The notes: generated from the letters alone by a model not told the origin. Positions 33,295-42,282 are shown, counted from the first letter of the stretch. The stretch is DNA of 64,000 nt from an uncultured Subdoligranulum sp. (GCF_963931595.1 NZ_OZ007030.1:1728481-1792480), one strand, 5' to 3'. Program-made: numbers and translations.

Positions 33295-33834
33295 TTATTT
33301 TTTCCTGCCCAGCAGCTGGGTGCGGATGTAGGCAAAACAGGCATCCTCCCCCTGGTCCCGCAGCACCTGCAGGCAGGTCTCCAATTCGCGGCGGGTCTCG
33401 GGGTGCAGGACATAGTGGTCCTTGCTGTGCTCGTAGTACTCCCAGGCGGTGGCGTCGGTGTAGTCGGCGCCCTTGTAGTTCTTGCTGGCGGCAATGCGGT
33501 CGCAGACCATCTCGGCCACATAGCGGGCCGGCATCCGCATGCCTGCCAGGGCGTGGTCCCCGTCGGGTGCATAGTCGATCCAGTATTCCAGATGGTGTTT
33601 GTTGCGGCCCTTGTGATGCAGCCAGGCGGCGCTGTAGCCCTCCGCCTTGCGCTGGGCGTTGTTGGGGCTGCAGGTCCCCTGCCAGTACCTGGCCCCGGCC
33701 CAGAATTCCACCGGGGACAGCTTGCTCAGATCGTGGGTCAGTCCCTGCCAGTAGAGCCCGCAGCGGAAACAGTGTTTCATCACCAGCATCTTGTGGTGAT
33801 GGATGGTTTTATAGTGTTTGATCGGATGCCACAA
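33295..33834 (-). CDS. DUF5662 family protein
   Basis: A 179-residue protein, read from TTG 33834 about 10 bases behind AAGGGGG. Family hallmarks are visible: KTIHHHKMLVMKHCFRCGL, GLTHDLSKLSPVEFW, CSPNNAQRKAEGYS and AWLHHKGRNKHHLEYW. The many conserved His and Asp residues (HDLSK, HHKGRNKHH) suggest a metal-binding HD-like hydrolase, but no activity is established. It is the last gene of the unit with the beta-CASP protein, 39 bases downstream of it. Confidence 0.8.
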   Translation of the reverse strand: MWHPIKHYKTIHHHKMLVMKHCFRCGLYWQGLTHDLSKLSPVEFWAGARYWQGTCSPNNAQRKAEGYSAAWLHHKGRNKHHLEYWIDYAPDGDHALAGMRMPARYVAEMVCDRIAASKNYKGADYTDATAWEYYEHSKDHYVLHPETRRELETCLQVLRDQGEDACFAYIRTQLLGRKK

Positions 33835-33873
33835 AGTTGGCGTTCCCCCTTCGGGACAAAATTTCGGGACGAT

Positions 33874-35496
33874 TCAGCGGTCCCACTTGTCGCACAGGCT
33901 GGCGATCTGGCTGGCGAACTTGGCCAGGTCCTTGTTGGCGCCGCCCTGGTTGTGCTGGATGACCGCCATCAGCCGCTTGCCCATGTTGACCAGACGGTCG
34001 TAGGCCGCGCTGCTGCGCACAGTGGCCACGCCCGGCGTCTTGACGATCTTCCGGGTGTTGCCCACCTCGGCGCAGGCCACCCGGCCGTCCCCCACAATCC
34101 AGATGGACCCGTTGTAGGGCGCTTCCGCCTCGTAGCCTTCCTCCTGCAGCCGGTGGGCCCAGTGGTCGGCCACCGCGTCCTCGCCGTGGTTCACAAAGAC
34201 AAACTTGGGCTTTTCGTCAAAGGCGTGGAGCCAGTTGGCCAGCCCGTCCTGGTCGGCGTGACCCGACAGGCCGCTGAGCCGGTGGATATGGGCCTTGACC
34301 TGGATCTCGTCGCCGAAGAGCTTGACCTCGGTGGCGCCGCCCAGCAGCACGTTGCCCAGCGTACCGGGGCTCTGGAAGCCCACAAAGAGGATGGTGCTCT
34401 CGGGCCGCCAGAGATTGTACTTGAGATGGTGGCGGATGCGGCCGGCGTCACACATGCCGGAGGCCGAAATGATCACCTTGGGCGTGGGGTCGCTGTTGAT
34501 GGCCATGGATTCCTCTTTGGTCTCGCTGACGCAGAGGCCCGGGAACCACAGCGGGTTTTCCCCCCGCTGGACGATGGCCATGGCTTCCTCGTCGTAGCAT
34601 TCCATGAAGTTTTCCCGGAAGATGGTGGTGGATTTGCTGGCCAGCGGGCTGTCCACGAAGACCTGGAAGTTGTCGTGGCCGTGGATGCGCCCCTCCTCCT
34701 TGATCTGCCGGATGAAGTAGAGCAGCTCCTGGGTGCGGCCCACCGCAAAGCTGGGAATGACCACGTTGCCGCCCCGGTCGAAGGTGGTCTGCAGCACTTC
34801 GGTCAGCTCGCCCAGATAGTCCGGCCGCGGGCCGTGGCTGCGGTCGCCGTAGGTGGATTCCATGACCAGATAGTCGGCGTGGGGCGGGATGGCCGGGTCC
34901 TTGATGAGGGGCTGGTGGGTGTTGCCGATATCGCCGGAAAAGACGATGACCTCCGGCTGGCGCTCCGGCTCGGTGACGCGGATGGAGATGGAGGCACTGC
35001 CCAGAAGATGCCCCACATCGGTGAACAGCACCTCGATCTTGCCGCCCTCATCCTCGAAGAGGGTCTGCCAGCTGCCGTAGGGGCAGGGCACGAACTGCTG
35101 CATGACCTTCTCGGCATCCTCCACCGTGTAATCCGGCTCCACCATGGCGGCACCGCTGCGCTGGGCCTTGCGGTTTTTCCACTCGGCCTCCTGCTCCTGG
35201 ATATGAGCGGAGTCCCGTAGCATGATGCCGCACAGGTCCATGGTGGCGTCGGTGGAGTAGATGGGCCCCCGGTAGCCGTTTTTATAGAGGTAGGGGATCT
35301 GTCCCGAATGGTCGATGTGGGCATGGGTGAGCAGCAGCGCCTCGTAAGTGCCGGGGGCATAGGGCAGGTCGGCATTCTCATACACGTCCCGTCCCTGCTC
35401 CATGCCGCAGTCCACCAGCAGCCGGTGGCCCGCCGCTTCCATCTGGGTACAGCTGCCGGTCACTTCCCGGGCAGCACCCAAAAAGGTAAGTTTCAT
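33874..35496 (-). CDS. Metallo-beta-lactamase / beta-CASP RNA-processing exonuclease-like protein
   Basis: ATG 35496 behind GGGAGGCG gives 540 residues. The MBL zinc motif is LLTHAHIDHSGQIP (about 55-68), followed by further ligands in FTDVGHLLGSA and FSGDIGNTHQPL; the beta-CASP insert shows VIPSFAVGRTQELLYF, VFVDSPLASKST, IISASGMCDAGR and LSGLSGHADQDGL. Proteins of this family act on RNA or DNA ends (CPSF73/YSH1-like); the cellular substrate here is not known. The C-terminal ~70 residues are an extra helical tail. Confidence 0.9.
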   Translation of the reverse strand: MKLTFLGAAREVTGSCTQMEAAGHRLLVDCGMEQGRDVYENADLPYAPGTYEALLLTHAHIDHSGQIPYLYKNGYRGPIYSTDATMDLCGIMLRDSAHIQEQEAEWKNRKAQRSGAAMVEPDYTVEDAEKVMQQFVPCPYGSWQTLFEDEGGKIEVLFTDVGHLLGSASISIRVTEPERQPEVIVFSGDIGNTHQPLIKDPAIPPHADYLVMESTYGDRSHGPRPDYLGELTEVLQTTFDRGGNVVIPSFAVGRTQELLYFIRQIKEEGRIHGHDNFQVFVDSPLASKSTTIFRENFMECYDEEAMAIVQRGENPLWFPGLCVSETKEESMAINSDPTPKVIISASGMCDAGRIRHHLKYNLWRPESTILFVGFQSPGTLGNVLLGGATEVKLFGDEIQVKAHIHRLSGLSGHADQDGLANWLHAFDEKPKFVFVNHGEDAVADHWAHRLQEEGYEAEAPYNGSIWIVGDGRVACAEVGNTRKIVKTPGVATVRSSAAYDRLVNMGKRLMAVIQHNQGGANKDLAKFASQIASLCDKWDR

Positions 35497-35524
35497 ACAG
35501 TTCGCCTCCCTGCCTTGACCTGCC

Positions 35525-38329
35525 TTACTGGTTGCGCCCCACCCCGTAGGTGGGCGCTTCGGGCAGGACAAAATCTTCTGTGAAATTGTTGGTGTTGTCG
35601 TTGATATTCATACGGACATCCCAGAACAGGTCGCCGTAATCCCGCAGGATGGTGTAGTTGCCCTCCCCCAGGGCTGCCGCCGTCTGGGTGTCGGTCACCA
35701 GCAGCACGGTGTCGCTCTCCGGCTCGTAGGCCGTCAGGCTGGCCTGGTAGGTGCGGGTCACATTGCCGCTGTCCACCAGCGCCTGGGCTGCCTCCGCCGT
35801 GGTGGAGAGCAGCACCAGCCGCTGGGTCGCCGGCAGCGAGGAGATCAGCTGCTGCCGGGTGATGTCGCCGTATTCCAGCTCGGTGACACCGCCCGCCACA
35901 CCGGTGACCTCGGCATCCGCCCAGCCCTCCGGCCAGTGATCCCGGTCATTCTCGGCGATTTCCTCGTAGAGGGTGGCCAGATAGTTGGCATAGCTGATGG
36001 TCTTGCTGGCGTCCGGGTTCTGGGCGTAGGTGAAGAGCGGCGTGTTCAGGATGCTGGAATCGTCGGTATCCAGCCCCTGCAGTGCCTGGGAAGCGTTGCT
36101 GTAGGCCGCTGCCGCCTGACGGATGGCATCCTCCGCCCGCTCGGTGGGCGCCGTGGGGTCGGCCCCGTCCGCCGCCACATTCTTGTCGGGGTCAGCGGTA
36201 TCGGTCACGGTCAGGCTGCCGTCCTCGCCAGTGGTCAGGTACTGGCTCCACTGGTCGTTGAGAGCCGTTTCCAGATCGCCGGCCGTCACCTTGCTGGCCA
36301 GTTCCACCCGGCAGCTGCCGCCCTGGGTGAAGACGAGGTTCAGCCGGGCCACCTCCTCGGTACCCTGGCCGGCGGCCAGCACCGGCAGCGCGGCGTTTTC
36401 CACTTCGGTGCCGCTGCCGTTGATCACCGCCGTGACCCCCAGGTCCGCCAGCGTGTCGGCCAGCGCCCCCACATCTACGCCGGGCGTGGCGATGCAGAGG
36501 ATGACATCGGCTCCCTCGGCCTGCAGTGCCGCCACCTGTTCGCTGGCGGTCTGGGCCAGGTCGTTGGCCATGGGGGTTTCCTCATTCACAAGTCCCACCT
36601 GGCCGGTCACCGTGGCGGTGTCGGCCAGCGAGAAGAAGCCGATCTTGTAGCCGGCCCGCTCCAGCAGATAGTTCATACCGTTGGTGATGCGGTTGCGGCT
36701 CCAGCTGGTGGAACGGTAGAAGATGGCCGAGCCCTCGGCGTCCCGTAGGTTGGCCGCCAGGGAGGGCCCGGAGGCCATGTTGGCGTCGCTGCGCAGCCGC
36801 TCGATGCCGAAGGCAAGGTCCTCCGCACCGATGGCCTGCAGGTCATACCCGGCCGCCGAGAAGGCGCTGAACATATCCATGCCGCCGGTGAGGCTGGAGC
36901 TCAAGCTCCCCTGCAGGCTGCCGCCGGCGTCCAGCAGGATGGCGTCGGGCGCCGAGGCCTTGAGCCCCGCCACATAGGCCATGTTATCCCGCACGCCGTC
37001 CAGGTTGGCGGTGGCGAAGACAGGCACCGTGATGTCGCCGATGCGCACAAGACAAGAGACGCTCTCGGTGCCGTCGGCCAAGGTGGCCGTGATGGTGCAC
37101 TCGCCGCTGTCGGCCCGGGCACGGACCACGCCGTGCTTATCCACCGTGGCCACGTCCTCGTTGCTGCTCTGCCAGAAGATTTTCTGGCCGCCCTCCTCCT
37201 CGGCGTTCTGGTTGGTGGTCAGGGTGGCGCGGGCATCCTTGGCGTCCAGATGCAGTTCCATCTGGTAGGTATCGTTCACAAAGACCGGGTCGGCGGCCTT
37301 GCCCATGCCGTCGGCGATGCCGGTGATGGTGAAGGGACGCATGATGAAGTCCACGTCCACCGTCTCGCTCTGGACGCCGTAGTCGGCGCCGGGCGCCTGG
37401 TAGGTACACTGCCACATATCGTAGGTGCCGGTGTAGCCCAGGGAATCCGAGAAGCGGGCGATCCACAGATTGTCCCGCCAGGGGTCGAAGGCCGGGTCGC
37501 TGAAACGCGCCCGCACCCAGTTCAGCGAGGCATAGATGCCCTGCTCCCCGGTGTAGCCCAGCTCCACCAGTCGGTCAAAGAAGGCCTGGGTGATGGCGGC
37601 CATCTCCTCGGGGAAGATGCCGCTGATGCTCTTGTCCTCCAGGTCGTAGTACACCGGGTAGGATAGCTGGTAGGGCGAAGCGGTGTAGTCGGCCAGGCCC
37701 TCCTGGGGCGGGGCCACCAGACCCAGCAGCCGGGCCACATGGTCGGCCTCGGAGCGGGCCTCCTCCACCGTGGTGGCGTAGGAGTAGAGATAGACACCGA
37801 AGGGGATGCCCAGCCGGGTGCACTCGTCGGCGTTGCGGCGCCACTGGTCGTCGTCCTGGGCCCAGTCGGCCTCCTGGCCGTCCCACTCGCCGCCGTAGCC
37901 GCAGCGGATGATGGCAAAATCAATGCCCGCGGCCTTGGCCTTCTCCCAGTCCACTTCCCCCTGGAATTTGGACACGTCGATGCCCTTGAGCACCGCCGCC
38001 GGGATGGCCTCCCCGCTGGAATTGAAGTAATAGCCCAGATCATTCTTCTGCCAGGCGGCCGCCGGGGTGCCGAAATCTGCCTGGGCGGGCCCGGTGGGGC
38101 CGGAAGTGCAGCGGGTCAGGGCGATGCAGACCCCCGTCACCACCAGCAGGCAGAGCAAACACAGCGCCAGCACCAGACGGCTGCGCCGGCGGCGGCCGCC
38201 TTTGCGGCGCCGGGGTTTGCCGCTCCGCGGCGGCTGGGGCCGCCCCTGCCCGGAAGGCGGCGGGGCTGCGGGTTGGGGATTGGGTGCAGCCCGCCCGGGG
38301 CTGCGATAGATCTTGCGTTCTTCAGACAC
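35525..38329 (-). CDS. Membrane-anchored GH25 muramidase with BIG2 and degenerate 5'-nucleotidase-like domain
   Basis: The GTG at 38329, behind AAGGAGAGG, gives 934 residues. Order: Pro-rich and very Arg-rich cytoplasmic tail (1-51), membrane anchor (about 52-71), GH25 lysozyme domain (about 114-332) with GIDVSKFQG (Asp118) and the catalytic D229-x-E231 in YYDLEDKS, a bacterial Ig-like (BIG2) domain (about 350-430), then a region matching the start of the 5'-nucleotidase/UshA fold in order but with its metal motifs lost: TANLDG for TNDxHG, LLDAGGSLQG for DAGD-x-QG, IGAEDLAFG for GNHEFD-x-G. The last ~300 residues are not recognised. It likely acts on or binds peptidoglycan outside the membrane. 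Confidence 0.88.
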   Translation of the reverse strand: MSEERKIYRSPGRAAPNPQPAAPPPSGQGRPQPPRSGKPRRRKGGRRRRSRLVLALCLLCLLVVTGVCIALTRCTSGPTGPAQADFGTPAAAWQKNDLGYYFNSSGEAIPAAVLKGIDVSKFQGEVDWEKAKAAGIDFAIIRCGYGGEWDGQEADWAQDDDQWRRNADECTRLGIPFGVYLYSYATTVEEARSEADHVARLLGLVAPPQEGLADYTASPYQLSYPVYYDLEDKSISGIFPEEMAAITQAFFDRLVELGYTGEQGIYASLNWVRARFSDPAFDPWRDNLWIARFSDSLGYTGTYDMWQCTYQAPGADYGVQSETVDVDFIMRPFTITGIADGMGKAADPVFVNDTYQMELHLDAKDARATLTTNQNAEEEGGQKIFWQSSNEDVATVDKHGVVRARADSGECTITATLADGTESVSCLVRIGDITVPVFATANLDGVRDNMAYVAGLKASAPDAILLDAGGSLQGSLSSSLTGGMDMFSAFSAAGYDLQAIGAEDLAFGIERLRSDANMASGPSLAANLRDAEGSAIFYRSTSWSRNRITNGMNYLLERAGYKIGFFSLADTATVTGQVGLVNEETPMANDLAQTASEQVAALQAEGADVILCIATPGVDVGALADTLADLGVTAVINGSGTEVENAALPVLAAGQGTEEVARLNLVFTQGGSCRVELASKVTAGDLETALNDQWSQYLTTGEDGSLTVTDTADPDKNVAADGADPTAPTERAEDAIRQAAAAYSNASQALQGLDTDDSSILNTPLFTYAQNPDASKTISYANYLATLYEEIAENDRDHWPEGWADAEVTGVAGGVTELEYGDITRQQLISSLPATQRLVLLSTTAEAAQALVDSGNVTRTYQASLTAYEPESDTVLLVTDTQTAAALGEGNYTILRDYGDLFWDVRMNINDNTNNFTEDFVLPEAPTYGVGRNQ

Positions 38330-38388
38330 AGTCGTAAACCTCTCCTTGCCAAGGTATGCAACAAAATTCAAACAATATAAGTAAGAAT

Positions 38389-38417
38389 AGTGTAACATTT
38401 TGCCGAATAAATTACAA
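38389..38417 (-). promoter_or_regulatory. Promoter of the GH25-MBL-DUF5662 unit
   Basis: Minus strand: TTGTAA (38412-38417), 17-base spacer, TACACT (38389-38394). The surrounding 100 bases are strongly AT-rich for this genome. Confidence 0.6.
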
Positions 38418-38451
38418 TGCAAAACGGGCGGCAACTTCTGTAAAATTCCAC

Positions 38452-38480
38452 AAAAAAATGCACTCCCAACGGGGAGTGCA
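38452..38480 (-). terminator. Terminator of the DUF2975-HTH-DUF4153-tcdA unit
   Basis: A 9-bp stem (38459-38467 with 38472-38480) with a 4-base loop, followed on the minus strand by seven U residues. Confidence 0.93.
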
Positions 38481-38484
38481 TGGC

Positions 38485-39234
38485 TTATCTGTTCATTTCG
38501 GAGCGGCCGGTGCCGGCGCGGCGGATCAGGTCCTTGACCACCTCGCCGCCGCAGACCAGCCCGCAGGCCGCCGGCACAAAGGCATTGCTGGCCGGTACGG
38601 CCCGCCGTCCGTTGGCCGGGGTTTCGGTCAGTTCCGCCGTGAGGGGTGTCAGGGGTTCCTCGGTGGAGAAAACCACCTTCACCTTGCCCAGCCGCCGTTT
38701 GCGGCACTGGATGCGGATGACCTTGGCCAGCGGGTCCACGCTGGTTTTCTCGATGTCCGCCACCCGGAACGCCGTGGGGTCCAGCTTGTTGGCCGCCCCC
38801 ATGCTGCAGAGGATGGGGGTGCCCGCCGCCTTGCACCGCTCAATGAGCAGCAGCTTGGCCGACACCGTGTCGATGCAGTCCAGCACATAGTCAAACTGCC
38901 CCAGATCGATGGTATCGGCGGTGTCGGCACCGTAGAACAGCCGGTGGGCGTGCACCACGGTGGTGGGGTCGATGTCGGCAATGCGGGCCGTCATGGCATC
39001 CACCTTGTACTGGCCCAGCGTGGAGTGCAGCGCGATGAGCTGACGGTTCAGGTTGGATTCCGCCACCCTGTCACTGTCGAAAAGGCTCAGCTCCCCCACC
39101 CCGCTGCGGGCCAGCACCTCCACGGCCTGGCCGCCCACACCGCCGATGCCGAACACCGCCACATGGGCGGCGCGCAGCGTTTCGAGAGCAGGGGTGCCCA
39201 GCAGGGCGCGGGTACGGGTATAGATATCAGGCAT
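38485..39234 (-). CDS. tcdA: tRNA threonylcarbamoyladenosine dehydratase (TcdA/CsdL-like)
   Basis: A 249-residue E1-like (ThiF/MoeB superfamily) protein. TcdA uses ATP to cyclise t6A37 in tRNA to ct6A. Visible are the nucleotide-binding VAVFGIGGVGGQAVE, the arginine-containing LSLFDSDRVAESNLNRQ, YVLDCIDTVSAK and the C-terminal AFVPAACGLVCGGEVV. The short C-terminal tail without an extra rhodanese or ubiquitin partner gene fits TcdA rather than ThiF or MoeB. GGAGG lies 9 bases before the ATG. Confidence 0.9.
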   Translation of the reverse strand: MPDIYTRTRALLGTPALETLRAAHVAVFGIGGVGGQAVEVLARSGVGELSLFDSDRVAESNLNRQLIALHSTLGQYKVDAMTARIADIDPTTVVHAHRLFYGADTADTIDLGQFDYVLDCIDTVSAKLLLIERCKAAGTPILCSMGAANKLDPTAFRVADIEKTSVDPLAKVIRIQCRKRRLGKVKVVFSTEEPLTPLTAELTETPANGRRAVPASNAFVPAACGLVCGGEVVKDLIRRAGTGRSEMNR

Positions 39235-39282
39235 AGGGTAAATCCTCCGGGGTGTTTCTGTGGGGCGGCTGCCCGCCTTTTA

Positions 39283-40905
39283 TTATACCCGGTTTTCCGT
39301 CTGCGTCAAGGAAGCCCCGGTGCAGCACCAGCGGTCGTCAAAGGTCATGGTCAGCAGCCAGTCACCGTCCAGCTTGACCCGCCGCGTTTCTCCCAGGCCG
39401 GGGCCGTCCACATCGTATAGCTCCTGCAGGTCCCGAATGGACCGGTTTTCAAACCAGCCGGCATCCAGCAGCCAGCGGGTATAGGTGACCACGTCGGCCT
39501 GTTCCCTGCCCCGGGTCCAGTAGTTGAGGCCGCAGTCCTGCAGCACATCCAGGTCCAGGTCGGCATCCACACCGGCGTCGTAGCGGTCCAGATTGGCGCG
39601 GACGATCCGGCTTTTCATATCCACGCAGGAGAGCAGCACAAAGGTGACCGCCAGCACGGCCAGTCCCATGCGGGCCGCCGGTATGCTGCGGAAGACCCGC
39701 ACCAGCAGCAGCACGGCCCAGACCGCCAGCACGCCGAGGAACCACCCGGCCACCACCCGGCGGGGCGTATAGCCGAAGAGATGGATGTAAACCGCCAGCT
39801 TGGCCCCGGCCAGCAGGGCGAAGGCGATGCCGTAGAGGCAGAAGAGGGCTGCCAGCGTCTTGGGCAGCGGGCGGCGGCCGAGAAACCGCACAGCCGCCAG
39901 CACGCAGAAGTCCAGCAGCAGAATCCGCAGCAGCTCCCAGAAGCCGTCCACCGCAAAGTCCGAGGCGGCGGGTGCCGTCAGGCCCAGGGGCGCGGCGGCC
40001 AGCCATTCGGCCGCCTGGAGCCCGAAGAACAGCGTGTAGATGGCGCACAGGGCCCCCACCGCCGCAATGGCCGTCACCCGGGGCAGCAACCGGAAGGGCT
40101 CCAGCCCTGCGTAGAAGCGGTCCGCCGGGCAGGGCGGGTTTTCCCGGCGCAGCGAGCCCGCCACCAGGCCGTAGAGCCAGGCGCCCACCGGCAGGGAGAG
40201 CAGGAAGTATACAATGTAGGAGACCAGTTTTTCACTATTGAGAAGGAGGGCCAGCCAGTCGTTCCACGCCCGGCCCAACGCCGCGAAATGGGGGTCAGCC
40301 GCCGCCAGCAGGTTCCAGGCCATGGCGCAGAGCAACAGCGTGACCAGCACGGTCACCGCCCCCACGGCGGTCCCGCGCAGCTTGCGCCGCTGCTGCCCCA
40401 CACTGCGCACCCCGGCCCAGACCGTGCCGACCCTGCGGAAGAAATTCCCGAAGGGCAGCACCACAAAGCCCGTCAGACCGTCCAGGAAGCATAGGCTGCC
40501 GCTGTACCCTTGAGCCAGCATGCCGCACCGGGCCAGCACGAACCAGACGGCAAAAATATGCCACACCAACGGCTGCCAGCCGCCCAGCACAGGCTGTTCA
40601 CCCCAGAACGCCATAGCACCGGCCAGCACCAGCCAGCAGCCCGCCCAGAGGGGTGTTTCGGCGGCTGCCCGGCGGTGGAGCGCCCGGGCCATGGCCTCCA
40701 CACCGGCCACAAACAGCACGGTGAAGACCGGCAGGCCCCAGCCCGCAAACCGGCGGGCAAACAGAATCTCTTTCACATACAGGTAGGCCAGCGGGTAGCT
40801 GAGCACCGCGCCCCATAGATAGGGAGTTGCCGGCACCGCCAGCTGAATTTTGGGCGCACTTTCGTAAAGGGGACGCCCGGCGCCCTCTCTGGGTAGTTCT
40901 GTCAT
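39283..40905 (-). CDS. DUF4153/DUF4173-type polytopic membrane protein
   Basis: A 540-residue protein with about eleven to twelve membrane segments over residues 25-430 and a soluble C-terminal domain of ~100 residues (DRYDAGVDADLDLDVLQDCG...). The repeated long hydrophobic segments and the LLNSEKLVSYIVYFLLSLP block fit the DUF4153/DUF4173 group, whose function is unknown. It follows the HTH and DUF2975 genes, a grouping seen in many Firmicutes. AGGAGG precedes the ATG. Confidence 0.75.
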   Translation of the reverse strand: MTELPREGAGRPLYESAPKIQLAVPATPYLWGAVLSYPLAYLYVKEILFARRFAGWGLPVFTVLFVAGVEAMARALHRRAAAETPLWAGCWLVLAGAMAFWGEQPVLGGWQPLVWHIFAVWFVLARCGMLAQGYSGSLCFLDGLTGFVVLPFGNFFRRVGTVWAGVRSVGQQRRKLRGTAVGAVTVLVTLLLCAMAWNLLAAADPHFAALGRAWNDWLALLLNSEKLVSYIVYFLLSLPVGAWLYGLVAGSLRRENPPCPADRFYAGLEPFRLLPRVTAIAAVGALCAIYTLFFGLQAAEWLAAAPLGLTAPAASDFAVDGFWELLRILLLDFCVLAAVRFLGRRPLPKTLAALFCLYGIAFALLAGAKLAVYIHLFGYTPRRVVAGWFLGVLAVWAVLLLVRVFRSIPAARMGLAVLAVTFVLLSCVDMKSRIVRANLDRYDAGVDADLDLDVLQDCGLNYWTRGREQADVVTYTRWLLDAGWFENRSIRDLQELYDVDGPGLGETRRVKLDGDWLLTMTFDDRWCCTGASLTQTENRV

Positions 40906-40941
40906 GGAGAACCTCCTGTTCAGTTGTGAATCCGGCAGAGC

Positions 40942-41154
40942 TTACCGCTCGTCGGGAACGTATTCCAGCAAATCGGCGGGCTGGCAGTCCAGCGCCTTGC
41001 ACAGCGCTTCCAGCGTGGAAAACCGCACCGCTTTGGCCTTGTTGTTCTTGAGGATGGACAGATTGGCCGGGGTGATGCCGATCTCCTCGGCCAGCTCCCC
41101 TGCGCCTTTATGGCGGCGCGCCATCATCACATCCAGATTGACCACGATGGGCAC
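40942..41154 (-). CDS. Small XRE/YozG-like helix-turn-helix regulator
   Basis: A 70-residue protein from GTG 41154 behind AAAGGAGG. It is a minimal Cro/C1-type fold: KGAGELAEEIGITPANLSIL forms the recognition helix pair and STLEALCKALDCQPADLLEY the dimer half. It is nearly always encoded with DUF2975, as here (15 bases apart). It probably represses its own operon; TATCG-containing repeats overlap the promoter at 41675-41703. Confidence 0.9.
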   Translation of the reverse strand: MPIVVNLDVMMARRHKGAGELAEEIGITPANLSILKNNKAKAVRFSTLEALCKALDCQPADLLEYVPDER

Positions 41155-41169
41155 GGCGGCGCACCTCCT

Positions 41170-41640
41170 TTATATGGTATAGTCCAGTTCGTCCTTCATC
41201 CGCACGGCCTGGGCAAAGGCGTTTTTCAGCACCCGCACCAGCAGCGCCATGAACCCGGCCGCCACCGCCAGAAAGGCGAAGGGCAGATAGATCCAGATGC
41301 CCACCGGCAGGCAGAGCACCGCCGCCCAGGTGCAGCACCAGCTGATTCGCCGCAGCGCCAGCACCGTCTGGGGGACGAAGACCTCCCCCTGCTCCAGCCG
41401 CCCCAGAAAGCGGTAGAGATTGTACAGCATCCAGAAGGCCAGCGCCGCGCAGAGATACCCCAGCACCAGCAGCACGACCTCCACGGCGGGGCCGTCCTGG
41501 TTCAGGTGATGGGTGGTCATCAGCCAGCGCACCAGCCAGGGCCCGCAGACCGTCATGACCGCGCTGCCCAGGATGGCCAGCGCCACCACATACCGCGTCA
41601 GCGTAATACTCTTGTGATCGTCCCATTGCCAACATTTCAT
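41170..41640 (-). CDS. DUF2975 domain-containing membrane protein
   Basis: A 156-residue protein with four membrane segments (about 16-36, 52-74, 98-120 and 124-146). The TVLALRRISWCCTWAA segment after a cytoplasmic loop GRLEQGEVFVP matches the DUF2975 pattern, where a promoter-type loop F-x-P-x-N/T precedes the third helix. No function is established; the conserved pairing with the XRE gene suggests a membrane signal acting on the regulator. It is the first gene of the unit. Confidence 0.85.
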   Translation of the reverse strand: MKCWQWDDHKSITLTRYVVALAILGSAVMTVCGPWLVRWLMTTHHLNQDGPAVEVVLLVLGYLCAALAFWMLYNLYRFLGRLEQGEVFVPQTVLALRRISWCCTWAAVLCLPVGIWIYLPFAFLAVAAGFMALLVRVLKNAFAQAVRMKDELDYTI

Positions 41641-41674
41641 CTGTGCAGTCCCCCGTTCTGTTCAGGTTAGCAGC

Positions 41675-41703
41675 AGTATACCACAGGTGTTATCGTTTTG
41701 CAA
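41675..41703 (-). promoter_or_regulatory. Sigma-A promoter of the DUF2975 unit
   Basis: Minus strand: TTGCAA (41698-41703), 17-base spacer ending TGTGG, TATACT (41675-41680). Confidence 0.88.
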
Positions 41704-41726
41704 GTATTTTTTATCGTTTTTCGATA
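41691..41726 (-). repeat. Operator-like TATCG repeats at the DUF2975/HTH promoter
   Basis: TATCGTTTT occurs at 41691-41699 and again at 41712-41720, exactly 21 bases apart, and the second copy is part of a TATCG-N5-CGATA inverted repeat (41712-41726). The first copy overlaps the -35 box. This fits binding sites for the XRE protein encoded in the unit. Confidence 0.55.
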
Positions 41727-41741
41727 TTTTTATCTTGTTAT

Positions 41742-41774
41742 ACAAAAAATTCCTTTCGGAGAAAATCCGAAAGG
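41742..41774 (-). terminator. Terminator of the HD hydrolase gene
   Basis: A 9-bp stem (41752-41760 with 41766-41774) with a 5-base loop, followed on the minus strand by AATTTTTTG. Confidence 0.9.
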
Positions 41775-41799
41775 GATGGCAGGAATCACAATATTCTGA

Positions 41800-42282
41800 T
41801 CAGGCGGGCCGGGGCGTGCTGCGCTCCATCACGGTCTCCCAGGCGGAGGACATCTTGTCCGCCAGGCAGACCAGCACCGCTTCCCGGCAGCGCGGAAGCC
41901 AGGCGGGGGTCAGCGGCCACATATGGCTCTGGATGATGTTCTTCTCGGTGGCGTTGAGGCGGAACACCGTCTCGGCGTTGTAGCGGGCGATGAGGGGATG
42001 CTTGAACCCGTGCCAGTGGGTAATGTCGTGGCAGGCATGCCAGTCGTAGAGATAGAAGTCGTGCAGGAACGCGCCCCGCACCAGGCTGGCCTCCCGGGCC
42101 CCGCAGCCCAGCCGCAGATTCAGCCAGTAGGCAATGCGCGTCACCCGCAGACAGTGCTCGTAGGTGGTGACGGTGCCGTGCTGGATGAACTGCTTCATCA
42201 CCAGCGCGTTGGGGTCGTCCGCCACCCCCTGCAGCAATTGGCGCATCCGGGTTTCCTCCGCCGGGGTCAGTTTACAGAACAT
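41800..42282 (-). CDS. HD-domain phosphohydrolase-like protein
   Basis: ATG 42282, 7 bases behind AAAGGAG, is preferred over the GTG at 42288 that abuts the ribosome site; 160 residues. The metal-binding pattern is EHCLRVTR ... RGAFLHDFYLYDWH (the H-D pair) and HALIARYNAE-type downstream ligands (HGFKHPLIARYNAE). Many such proteins hydrolyse nucleotide-like phosphoesters; the substrate is not known. It has its own consensus promoter and terminator. Confidence 0.85.
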   Translation of the reverse strand: MFCKLTPAEETRMRQLLQGVADDPNALVMKQFIQHGTVTTYEHCLRVTRIAYWLNLRLGCGAREASLVRGAFLHDFYLYDWHACHDITHWHGFKHPLIARYNAETVFRLNATEKNIIQSHMWPLTPAWLPRCREAVLVCLADKMSSAWETVMERSTPRPA

